A program made the translations under genes and the position numbers. The notes beneath the pieces were generated by a model. It had not been told where the DNA came from, made no database searches, and saw nothing but the letters and a program-made list of their open reading frames with translations. A DNA stretch of 64,000 bases from Colwellia sp. PAMC 21821 (GTDB lineage: Bacteria > Pseudomonadota > Gammaproteobacteria > Enterobacterales > Alteromonadaceae), in contig NZ_CP014943.1 in assembly GCF_002077175.1 (NCBI RefSeq), forward strand, positions 2,418,001 through 2,482,000, given 5' to 3'. Below, in pieces: positions 9,054 to 16,260 of this stretch. Numbering within the stretch: the first letter of the stretch is position 1; every line of letters starts with the position of its first letter.

Positions 9054-9950
9054 ATGTACAAATGTAGATCGCCGAAAAATGAAGCTGAACTAGCCCAGTA
9101 TTATCAACTACGTTGGCAAAGTCTTCGCAAGCCTTGGCAACAGCCAATTGGAAGCGAAAAAGATGACTTGGAAGTGCAATCATACCATCGTGTCATCGTT
9201 GACGATATGGATAACATCATTGGTGTTGGACGGTTGCATAAAAGTGGGCAAGAGCATGCGCATATTCGTTATATGGCTATAAGTGAAGAATTACGAGGCA
9301 GAGGGCTTGGCAAGTTACTTATCAACGAATTAGAGCATGTAGCGGCACAAGCAGGGATTAAAACTATTGAGTTAAATGCTCGCACCAATGCTATTGGATT
9401 TTATCAGTCGTTAGGGTATGTCAATAAAGGTTATTCACATACCCTTTATGAAAATGTAAGCCACGACAAAATGATTAAAAGCATATCGTCAACAGTTAGA
9501 CATTTATCTCAAATTGCCGATGACTTACAGCAACTTTGGCATCAAACAATTCCTCTTAGTAAAGCGATGAATATTAATATTTGTTATTTTGATCAAGAAA
9601 TACTACTTACTAATTGCGAACCCAGTTTTAATAAAAACCTGCACAACACCATGTTTGCAGGCAGCATATATACCTTGGCAACCCTTACCGGTTGGGCTTG
9701 GGTATATTTTGCGTTGCAGGCGCAATCACAGCAAGCTGATATTGTGTTAGCCGAAGGGAATATTCGTTATATAGCACCTTTGGGTGGTATTGCGCATGCT
9801 CAAACCTCGTTAAATCTAGTCACGGGCAGCGTAGCACCTTTGTTAGATGGCAAGAATGCTCGCTTTAATATCGACGTTGAAGTCTGTTGTGGTGATAAAG
9901 TTGTAGCACTATTTACAGGTTCATATGTCGCTATGGCCAAACGGTCATAG
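9054..9950 (+). CDS. yiiD: Bifunctional GNAT acetyltransferase / hotdog thioesterase (YiiD/FabY-like)
   Basis: This 298-residue fusion has two domains. Residues about 1-145 are a GNAT acyltransferase with the acetyl-CoA loop EELRGRGLGKLLINELE and the terminal NAIGFYQSLGYVNKG. Residues about 155-298 are a YiiD-C hotdog thioesterase-like domain (NLHNTMFAGSIYTLATLTGWAWVYF, then DIVLAEGNIRYIAPL). E. coli YiiD has the same fusion, has been renamed FabY, and is implicated in starting fatty acid synthesis. A role in acyl-CoA or acyl-ACP handling is inferred by homology. It is divergent from the SpeE-like gene with 57 bases between starts. Confidence 0.85.
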   Translation: MYKCRSPKNEAELAQYYQLRWQSLRKPWQQPIGSEKDDLEVQSYHRVIVDDMDNIIGVGRLHKSGQEHAHIRYMAISEELRGRGLGKLLINELEHVAAQAGIKTIELNARTNAIGFYQSLGYVNKGYSHTLYENVSHDKMIKSISSTVRHLSQIADDLQQLWHQTIPLSKAMNINICYFDQEILLTNCEPSFNKNLHNTMFAGSIYTLATLTGWAWVYFALQAQSQQADIVLAEGNIRYIAPLGGIAHAQTSLNLVTGSVAPLLDGKNARFNIDVEVCCGDKVVALFTGSYVAMAKRS

Positions 9951-10051
9951 TTGGTTTGAAGAGATAAAGCGCATTTAAAAATGCAAAAAACCAATCAGGT
10001 TATAACTCAGTTATTATGACCATAAATTAATCAATAATAAGAACGGTCAGT

Positions 10052-10528
10052 ATGTATAAATTAATGCTAAGTTTCATGTTTTTCAGTCTATTTACAAGCT
10101 CGGTATCGGCATCAAATAATGAGCATAATGAGGTGCTTGATAGCTTTCACCAAGCTGCTAGCGAAGCAAACTTTGATAAATACATGAGTTTACTTGCTCA
10201 AGATGCTATTTACCTTGGAACTGATAGCGGGGAACGCTGGAATAAAAACGAATTTTCTGCTTTTGTTATGCCTTATTTTAATCAAGGTAAAGGCTGGTTA
10301 TACGTGCCCATTGAGAGAAATGTAACGCCGACTCAAGCAAGTAACATTGTTTTTTTTGATGAGTTACTAGAAAATAAAAACTATGGCCGTTGTCGCGGAA
10401 CTGGTTTGTTAATTAAAACGCCACAGGGCTGGAAAATACTACAATATAATTTATCTATTCCAGTGCCGAATGCTATTGCCAGTGAAGTTGTCGAGTCTAT
10501 TAAAGTATATCGAAAAACACATAAATAA
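10052..10528 (+). CDS. Secreted SnoaL/NTF2-like (DUF4440-type) protein
   Basis: This 158-residue protein has a signal peptide (residues 1-20, cleaved near SVSA-SNN). A cone-shaped NTF2-like domain follows: the helix EVLDSFHQAASEANFDKYMSLLAQDAIYLGTDSGERW, then the strand GRCRGTGLLIKTPQGWKILQYNLS. This fold serves both enzymes and ligand-binding proteins, and no catalytic residues can be named here. It probably acts in the periplasm. The gene stands 101 bases after yiiD and 53 bases before the next gene, all on the same strand. Confidence 0.78.
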   Translation: MYKLMLSFMFFSLFTSSVSASNNEHNEVLDSFHQAASEANFDKYMSLLAQDAIYLGTDSGERWNKNEFSAFVMPYFNQGKGWLYVPIERNVTPTQASNIVFFDELLENKNYGRCRGTGLLIKTPQGWKILQYNLSIPVPNAIASEVVESIKVYRKTHK

Positions 10529-10581
10529 AGTCAGACAAATTATCATCGTTGTGTAATGTAATTTTCGGAGAAATTTCAAAT

Positions 10582-11457
10582 ATGAGTGTTAGTATTATTG
10601 GTTGTGGTTGGTTAGGGCAGGCTTTAGCGAAACGTTTACTCGCTAGCCATACCGATATTATGGCTAGTTATCAATCACCACAAACCGGTGAACACCTTAG
10701 CGTACTGGATATACCTGCGACTCAACTTATCTTACCACTTGTTGATGACGTATTGCGTAGTAACCACCTGGATAATTTGGCTGGTGTAGAACCGCGTTTA
10801 TTTCAAAAAAATGTATTAATTATTGCGATACCGCCCCAATTAAAAAAAGGTCGGTTAGATTATCCTTTGAAAATTCAACAACTGGTGCATTTGGCTGAAT
10901 TAGGTAAAACTCAACACATTATTTTACTGAATTCGACTGCCATTTATAACGGTTTAGCTGGGCGAGTAGATGAAACCAGTGAGCTTGATGTAACCGCCGA
11001 GAAAGTAGGCAGTTTGCTGGCGGCAGAGCAAGCGGTTAAAAAATTCTCTAAACGAGTGCATATTTTGCGACTTGCAGGCCTCGTTGGACCTAATCGTCAC
11101 CCAGGGAAATTTCTCCAGGCAAAACGTATTTTTGAAAATGCCAGTGCAGCAGTGAATTTGGTGCACCAAACAGATGTTGTCAATATTCTAGAAAAACTGA
11201 TCCAACTCGATAGTGCTCAGAGCAAACAAAATATTTATAATGTTGTTAGTCATACTGACAGTAATCGACAGCGCTATTATCAAGTAGCTGCGCAAGCTTT
11301 AAGTTTGCCTGTGCCTAAATTTGCAATTGAGCAACAGCAAAACGAGGGAAAGAAGATTATTGGTGCAACATTACGTGGTGAATTGTCTTACGATTATGTA
11401 CATGACGATTTGCTTTACTGGTTAAAAGACGAAAATCACGAGTTAGACAATATTTAA
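10582..11457 (+). CDS. NAD(P)-binding epimerase/dehydratase-like protein (YeeZ-like)
   Basis: The protein is 291 residues from the ATG at 10582, which has CGGAG about 12 bases upstream. An in-frame TTG at 10549 would add residues that do not fit the fold. It opens with a dinucleotide-binding strand and turn, VSIIGCGWLGQALAKRLL, with a GxGxxG-like glycine pattern. It continues with IILLNSTAIYNGLAGRVDET and LRLAGLVGPNRHPGKFL, typical of extended SDR proteins related to YeeZ. The substrate is unknown, and a sugar-nucleotide role is only a family-level guess. Confidence 0.78.
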   Translation: MSVSIIGCGWLGQALAKRLLASHTDIMASYQSPQTGEHLSVLDIPATQLILPLVDDVLRSNHLDNLAGVEPRLFQKNVLIIAIPPQLKKGRLDYPLKIQQLVHLAELGKTQHIILLNSTAIYNGLAGRVDETSELDVTAEKVGSLLAAEQAVKKFSKRVHILRLAGLVGPNRHPGKFLQAKRIFENASAAVNLVHQTDVVNILEKLIQLDSAQSKQNIYNVVSHTDSNRQRYYQVAAQALSLPVPKFAIEQQQNEGKKIIGATLRGELSYDYVHDDLLYWLKDENHELDNI

Positions 11458-11492
11458 GGTCTGACTGCTGAATAAGTTAAGGTTAAAATGCT

Positions 11493-11816
11493 ATGGCGAA
11501 TAATGTCATTACCAAGCTATTAAAAACAATATATCAATATAAAATGATCTTGTTGTTTTTTGTGCTGTGGGCACATGTGTCCTTGTTAAATTTATTTTTT
11601 GTAAACTACAGTGGTCCGGTTTTTCTTTGGGAGCAAAATAGTCAGTTTTTGACGATTCAAACACACTTTTTAATAGCGCTAATAACGACTTTTTTCTTTT
11701 TAGCAGTGACAAAGTTAAGACTGATGAATCGTAACAATTCCTCCAAAATCAGTGATAAAATATGGCTCACTTGTTCCGTGCTTTTATTAGCATCAATAGT
11801 TTTTTTACTGATCTGA
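11493..11816 (+). CDS. Hypothetical small membrane protein
   Basis: This 107-residue protein is not recognised as a named family. Three hydrophobic helices are clear: about residues 18-38, 55-76 and 89-107, the last reaching the C-terminus. A basic stretch between helices 2 and 3 (KLRLMNRNNSSK) suggests a cytosolic loop. It follows the YeeZ-like gene by 35 bases on the same strand, with a modest AAGGT upstream. It may be a genuine lineage-specific gene; the composition pattern rather than homology is the only support. Confidence 0.55.
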   Translation: MANNVITKLLKTIYQYKMILLFFVLWAHVSLLNLFFVNYSGPVFLWEQNSQFLTIQTHFLIALITTFFFLAVTKLRLMNRNNSSKISDKIWLTCSVLLLASIVFLLI

Positions 11817-11947
11817 ATTGACTGATATTTAACTTTATACCAAATGTAATAAGTTATTGACCAATTTTAAGCGAGGATAAATTGTTCAAGAATACATGTT
11901 TATTGTTCCAGACTAAACATAAGTACCTGCATATATGGACCCACTCC

Positions 11948-12229
11948 GTTTGCAAGACATTTAATCGTTATGTAAGAGAAAATCATTGCTCTCATATATC
12001 CGGCCTGTTTATGAAGGATTTTTACCTTCTGGCCCCGATGGTTGTTTGCGCTCACACTCCTCATCATCCCTCCGGCTTTTTTATTAGCCAATGCAGGTAC
12101 CAGGTTTTGTGCAAGCCAGTCTGACTATCTTACCATCCGATTAATTTATCTTTTGCAACTGAAGTAAAAGGGTTTTACTGTTATCTCATCACTGAAACCA
12201 ATCTAACTTGCTTCAGTTTTGAGCTTTAT
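11948..12229 (-). ncRNA. Candidate bridge RNA region of the IS1111-type element
   Basis: In IS1111-type elements the bridge RNA is encoded in the noncoding end downstream of the transposase. This end is 282 bases long and has no credible gene. On the plus strand it contains ATGCAGGTAC at 12091-12100, the exact reverse complement of the flank GTACCTGCAT at 11923-11932, directly beside the element. It also has TACCAT at 12131-12136, matching the opposite junction at 13332-13337. These could be the two arms of a target-binding loop. The RNA itself has not been modelled. Confidence 0.45.
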
Positions 12230-13246
12230 TTATATAGCCGGGCGATAACTTTCCCCCTTCGCCATTATTACCCAAGCCATTCTTGCTATTTTATTCGCCA
12301 CAGCAACGCATGCTTTGTTGTGTCCTCGTCGGGATTTTAACGCTTGTGCCCACAAACTAAATCGGTCAGTTTTGTTTTCACTGTGCCTTAATACTGCCCG
12401 GGCCCCGTGGATGTATAGTGTTCTTAAATAACTATTACCGCGTTTACTTATACCGAGTAAGGTGGCCTTTCTACCCGTTGAATGCTGCCCAGGAACAAGC
12501 CCAAGCCATGCCGAAAAATGTCGACCATTTACAAAGTCTTTTCCATCTCCTGCAGCTGCATAAGTAGCGCTAGCTGTGATTGCTCCAATACCTAATATTT
12601 CATCTAAGCGAACACATATTTCATTTTCTTTATTCATCGTGTTTAAGCGAACTTCACACGCTTTAAACTTCACTTCTGTGACTTGAAATTCAAGCCATAA
12701 CTCATTAAATATCTCCCGACTTAAATACGTTAACTCATTTGTCGCATCCTCTAAAATATCCGGCAGTTCATTGCGAATTGCAGAAATACCTTTATTGATG
12801 ACAATGCCATATTCTCCTAACAAGCCTCGTATCTGACTTGCTAATGCTTTACGTTCTTTCTTTATGCGTTCACGTTGTCGATGGAAGTTTTGAATATCTT
12901 GTTGTTCTATCGATTTAATTGGCACAAACCTCATGGTCGGGCGTTGCGCTGCCTCTGCAATACCTTCGGCATCGTTATAATCATTTTTATTGCCTTTAAC
13001 GAAGGGTTTTACATATTGAGGCGCAATAAGTTTTACTTGGTGCCCCAATTCAATAAATTTTCTAGCCCAGTAGTTCGCACTGCCACAAGCTTCCATTACA
13101 ATTAGGCAAGGCTCTAATGTTGCCATGAAACTCAACACTTGTTTTCTTCTTAATTGTTTCTTTTTTACAAATCGCCCATTTTTATTCACAGCGAACATGT
13201 GAAAAATTGATTTTGCAATGTCTAAACCGATTGTAGTAATCTTCAT
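12230..13246 (-). CDS. IS110-family transposase (IS1111 type)
   Basis: This 338-residue recombinase has the two domains of the family. The N-terminal RuvC-like DEDD domain runs over about residues 1-150, starting TTIGLDIAKSIFHMFAV with the first aspartate, then VMEACGSANYW with the glutamate and KNDYNDAEGIAEA with the paired aspartates. The C-terminal Tnp_IS116/110/902 domain spans about 200-320, with EILGIGAITASATYAAAGDG, WLGLVPGQHSTGRKATLLGISKRGNSYLR carrying the conserved serine, and ARAVLRH. The full length and all motifs suggest an intact enzyme. Together with a structured RNA it would insert the element at a chosen target. Confidence 0.95.
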   Translation of the reverse strand: MKITTIGLDIAKSIFHMFAVNKNGRFVKKKQLRRKQVLSFMATLEPCLIVMEACGSANYWARKFIELGHQVKLIAPQYVKPFVKGNKNDYNDAEGIAEAAQRPTMRFVPIKSIEQQDIQNFHRQRERIKKERKALASQIRGLLGEYGIVINKGISAIRNELPDILEDATNELTYLSREIFNELWLEFQVTEVKFKACEVRLNTMNKENEICVRLDEILGIGAITASATYAAAGDGKDFVNGRHFSAWLGLVPGQHSTGRKATLLGISKRGNSYLRTLYIHGARAVLRHSENKTDRFSLWAQALKSRRGHNKACVAVANKIARMAWVIMAKGESYRPAI

Positions 13247-13555
13247 GTTGATCCACTCCGCTTTTATAAATGATTGTTATCACTTTCATTTTGGCCCTAA
13301 AGAGGCCGGAAATAAAGTTGGAGTGGGTCCATACCATTATCCCTGCAGGCAAGGCGTTTGATTGATTAGGGCATGGATGCCCGTAAGTAGAACAATGCAG
13401 GAGCAATTGTCGAGTAATAGCGGGCGTGTGTGATTGAAAACAACGCAGTTATTGACGATTCAAACCGCCTTAAAATGATCGATTATTTATTTCAATTGGT
13501 ATTAGTTTGGTACGAGCATATCAAGCTGTGATTCAACTGTTATATTGTAGCTCAT

Positions 13556-13585
13556 AAAAAAGCCTGACTTTTAATGTCGGGCTTT
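13556..13585 (-). terminator. Terminator after the SPFH genes
   Basis: AAAAGCCTGAC pairs with GTCGGGCTTTT (one T-G wobble). It lies 50 bases after the stop of the minus-strand SPFH gene at 13636 and is flanked by A and T tracts. Confidence 0.8.
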
Positions 13586-13635
13586 TGCGTATTTAGGCAC
13601 TTTATAGGTATTGTATAGTGAGAAAATGGATAGCG

Positions 13636-14574
13636 TTAAGGCTTATTATGAATACCTGCTGTTGCAAGCCATTGCTTAAAGTCGAGCAAGTTTGCTGGCA
13701 GAATAACCTTGGTTGATGGCTGACTTAAGCCTTTCATTTGTTGCAGGTATTGCTCACTTAATTGCATATCTAATGCTTGCTGACCACCGGGTTGTTCAAT
13801 GGCAGCAGCCAATTTACTAATAGAGTCGCCGGTCGCTTGAGCAATGGCTAATATCTCTGCTGCTTTACCTTCCGCGGAGTTAATTCTACGTTGCTTTTCA
13901 CCTTCAGATAAGTTAATTAATTCTGTCATTTTCCCTTCTGAGCGATTTATACGACTGGCTCTATCCCCCAAGCTTTTTGCTAAAATAGCACGTCGTTCAC
14001 GCTCGGCATTCACTTGCATTTCCATGGCATTACGCACAGTAACGGGCGGTGTAATATTTTTAATTTCGTAGCGATGGACTCTAATGCCCCAGCTTTCTCC
14101 AGCTTTATCAAGTACCTCAACGACTTTAGCGCTAATAATGTCACGTTCTTCAAAAGTACGATCTAGCTCTAAGGTCCCGATTACCGAGCGTGTTGTAGTT
14201 TGGGCGAGTTGCATGGCGGCGAAGCGATAGTCAGTAATACCGTAGCTGGCTTTTACCGCATCAATGACTTGAATGTAAATAACGCCATCGACCTCAACAT
14301 TAACTTCATCCATTGAAAAGCACTCTTGCGGCGGCACTTCTATGGTTTCTTCTTTTAAGTCTTGAATAAATGCCACGCGATCAATAAAAGGTAACAACAA
14401 ATGAAAGCCGGCTTCTAAGGTGCAGCGATATTTTCCTAAACGTTCAACAATATAAGCTGATTTGGTGGGTACTAAACAAATAGCTTGGAAAAATTTATAG
14501 GCAAGGTATAAAAAGATAAATGCCCAAACAGCCAAAACGGCTAAATCGAGCGTATTTCCATCGAGTGCTATCAT
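13636..14574 (-). CDS. SPFH/stomatin-prohibitin family membrane protein
   Basis: This 312-residue protein has one N-terminal membrane helix (residues 10-32) and an SPFH domain (about 35-215) with ICLVPTKSAYIVERLGKYRCTLEAGFHLLLPFIDRV and the conserved SVIGTLELDRTFEERD and WGIRVHRYEIKNITPP. A glutamate/alanine-rich coiled coil follows (NRSEGKMTELINLSEGEKQRRINSAEGKAAEILAIAQA). Such proteins form large membrane-bound rings or scaffolds. The start overlaps the end of the upstream SPFH frame by four bases (14571-14574), so translation is coupled. It is the last gene of an NfeD-SPFH-SPFH set. Confidence 0.92.
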   Translation of the reverse strand: MIALDGNTLDLAVLAVWAFIFLYLAYKFFQAICLVPTKSAYIVERLGKYRCTLEAGFHLLLPFIDRVAFIQDLKEETIEVPPQECFSMDEVNVEVDGVIYIQVIDAVKASYGITDYRFAAMQLAQTTTRSVIGTLELDRTFEERDIISAKVVEVLDKAGESWGIRVHRYEIKNITPPVTVRNAMEMQVNAERERRAILAKSLGDRASRINRSEGKMTELINLSEGEKQRRINSAEGKAAEILAIAQATGDSISKLAAAIEQPGGQQALDMQLSEQYLQQMKGLSQPSTKVILPANLLDFKQWLATAGIHNKP

Positions 14575-15490
14575 GATTTTGCTCCTTGAATGTTTTGCGT
14601 TACTTTTTCCATACCCTGAAAAAAACCTTCTAATTTAGCGACTTCAGTTGGCACGATAGACACGTCAGCCGTTTTAAGAATATTGCCTGTTTGCGAGATA
14701 AATTGTTCTAATAAACGCATTTTTATCGCTTGGTCACCACTAGGTAAAGCCGCTGCTTTAGCAATTAAATTAATACCTTCTGCCGAAGCCTGAGTAAGAA
14801 TAGCTATTTCTTGTGCTCGACCGTGAGCTTCATTGATTTGTTTTTGTTTATCACCCTCAGACAGGTTTATTGCTTCTTGGCGCTCACCTTCAGACAAGTT
14901 GATAGTCGACTCTTTTTCCGCTTCCGCAAGCGTAATTTCAGCACGCTTTTGGCGTTCAGCTTCCATTTGCTTTTCTAGCGTATGAATAACATTGTCTGAC
15001 GGTGTTATGTTACGCACTTCATAGCGTAAGACTTTAATCCCCAAGGATCAGAGGCCTTGTCAATTTCACGCACTATAGTTTCATTTAAGGTGTCGCGTTC
15101 AGAAAAGGTTTGACCCAAGTTTAATTTACCGATCTCTGATCGCATCGTGGTTTGCGCTAAGTTAATGCTTGCACGACGATAATCTTCGATACCGTAACTG
15201 GCTCTTTCACCGTCCATTACTTGAATATAAACTAAACCGTCGACACTAATTTGCACGTTATCGCGTGAAATACAGCTCTGCGCCGGTATATCTAATACTT
15301 GCTCACGGGTTTCATGACGATAAGCTACGCGATCTACAAAAGGGATTAGAAAATGTAATCCCGGCGGTAAAACAGCGCGAAATTTTCCTAAACGTTCAAT
15401 GACACAAATTTCTTTCATTTGTACTACCAGTACAAGTTTTAAAACGATAAAGAGTACTGCTAGTAATACAAATGTAATAGTCGCTAACAT
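14571..15490 (-). pseudogene. SPFH/stomatin family protein, interrupted by a one-base frameshift
   Basis: Two frames (15490-15005 and 15044-14571) make one SPFH protein paralogous to the next gene. The first gives the membrane helix and most of the SPFH domain, up to ASDPWG. The second resumes at IKVLRYEVRNITPSDNV and gives the coiled coil with INLSEGERQEAINLSEGDK and the C-terminus. The break falls in a GGGG run (CCCC on the plus strand at 15039-15042) after the TGG codon, and one more G would restore PWGIKVLRYEVRN, which matches the neighbour. Conservation on both sides argues for a very recent mutation or a sequencing error. It is in an operon with NfeD upstream and the second SPFH gene downstream. 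Confidence 0.88.
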
Positions 15491-15553
15491 AGGTATTCTC
15501 CTATTTTATTTAGTATTGTTTGAATTGACTTAAATGGATTAATTAAGCGCGTG

Positions 15554-16006
15554 TTATTTACTGGCTTCAACCACTAATGAAATGTTTTCTTTGCAAACGA
15601 TGTCGGCTTGGCTACCTGCTTTGATAATAGACCCGTCGCCTAGTGCTGTCCAAGTTGTACCTTGATATTCAACTCGACCTGGATGTGTTCCAGGGCCTAT
15701 TTGTTCAAGCACGAGGACTGATTTTCCGTAAATATCTACCTCTTCATAAATATTTTCAACGACAGTTTCACCAGGGAAGTATCGTTGTGTAATAAAGTAA
15801 ACTAGGATCAGTAGGAAGGTTGCGACGATAAACCAAGTGGTTAGCGTTAATATCCAAGTATCAAGAATTTCTTGTTGTACGCCAATAGCGACGATTAATG
15901 ACGCTATGCCTAAATTGAGTAAGATACCACCGGGCACGAAAATCTCTAGACAGGCAAATAAAATAGCCAAGATAATCCAAGTTTCAAAAAATAGTATGTA
16001 TTCCAT
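15554..16006 (-). CDS. NfeD family membrane protein
   Basis: This protein is about 150 residues, with two to three membrane helices in the first 75 (ILFFETWIILAILFACLEIFVPGG, LGIASLIVAIGV, ILTLTTWFIVATFLLILVYFI). A C-terminal OB-fold NfeD domain follows (YGKSVLVLEQIGPGTHPGRVEYQGTTWTALGDG). NfeD proteins partner with SPFH proteins, and here the gene heads the SPFH pair with 63 bases between. ATG at 16006 is chosen because GGAG lies 6 bases before it; an ATG at 16012 overlaps that site, and a TTG at 16018 is possible but less likely. Confidence 0.9.
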   Translation of the reverse strand: MEYILFFETWIILAILFACLEIFVPGGILLNLGIASLIVAIGVQQEILDTWILTLTTWFIVATFLLILVYFITQRYFPGETVVENIYEEVDIYGKSVLVLEQIGPGTHPGRVEYQGTTWTALGDGSIIKAGSQADIVCKENISLVVEASK

Positions 16007-16168
16007 TACCATCTCCAAGATATGAGTACTGTTAATCTAAAGTTAACAGCGATTCCTTCAAAGTAGCAACTACGACATATTATGTCAAGCGTGTTGCTTT
16101 ACTTACCTTTGATGCTAATCGGTGAATGCTTTATGCAGTATGACGATACACCGTACTTTTTTGCATAT

Positions 16169-16190
16169 AAAAAAACCGGCTGATGCCGGC
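16169..16190 (-). terminator. Terminator after hutU
   Basis: On the minus strand CCGGC-ATCA-GCCGG is followed by seven T. It lies about 70 bases after the hutU stop, closing the hutC-hutH-hutU side. Confidence 0.85.
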
Positions 16191-16260
16191 TTCTCTTTAT
16201 TTTGATAGGTTTTTAATGCAACGCATGAAATTCATACTTTGAAAATTAAGCACCTGCTCC

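Larger units (their letters stand above)
11934..13333 (-). mobile_element. IS110-family (IS1111-type) insertion sequence
   Basis: The element is bounded by 14-bp perfect inverted repeats, TATGGACCCACTCC (11934-11947) and its complement at 13320-13333, about 1400 bp in all. No target duplication is apparent, as usual for the family. The inverted repeats and the long noncoding end after the transposase (about 280 bp) against a short upstream end (74 bp) point to the IS1111 branch rather than classical IS110. It interrupts a palindromic repeat, not a gene. Confidence 0.85.
11837..13502. repeat. Palindromic MITE-like repeat carrying the IS1111-type insertion
   Basis: The left flank of the IS (from 11837, ATACCAAATGTAATAAG) and the right flank read on the opposite strand (from 13502, ATACCAATTGAAATAAAT) are similar for about 60 bases: both contain ATACCAA, AATAA, GA.CA and TTTTAAG. 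Without the IS, the two arms form a 266-bp element with imperfect terminal inverted repeats. Its inner right part holds GGGCATggATGCCC (13367-13380) and a segment with AATGCAGGAGCAATT that recurs near 39.7 kb. Confidence 0.65.

Noticed and set aside
11882..12124. Short open frames in the noncoding end of the IS1111-type element
   Set aside because: No start context or protein features; the stretch fits a structured RNA region better.
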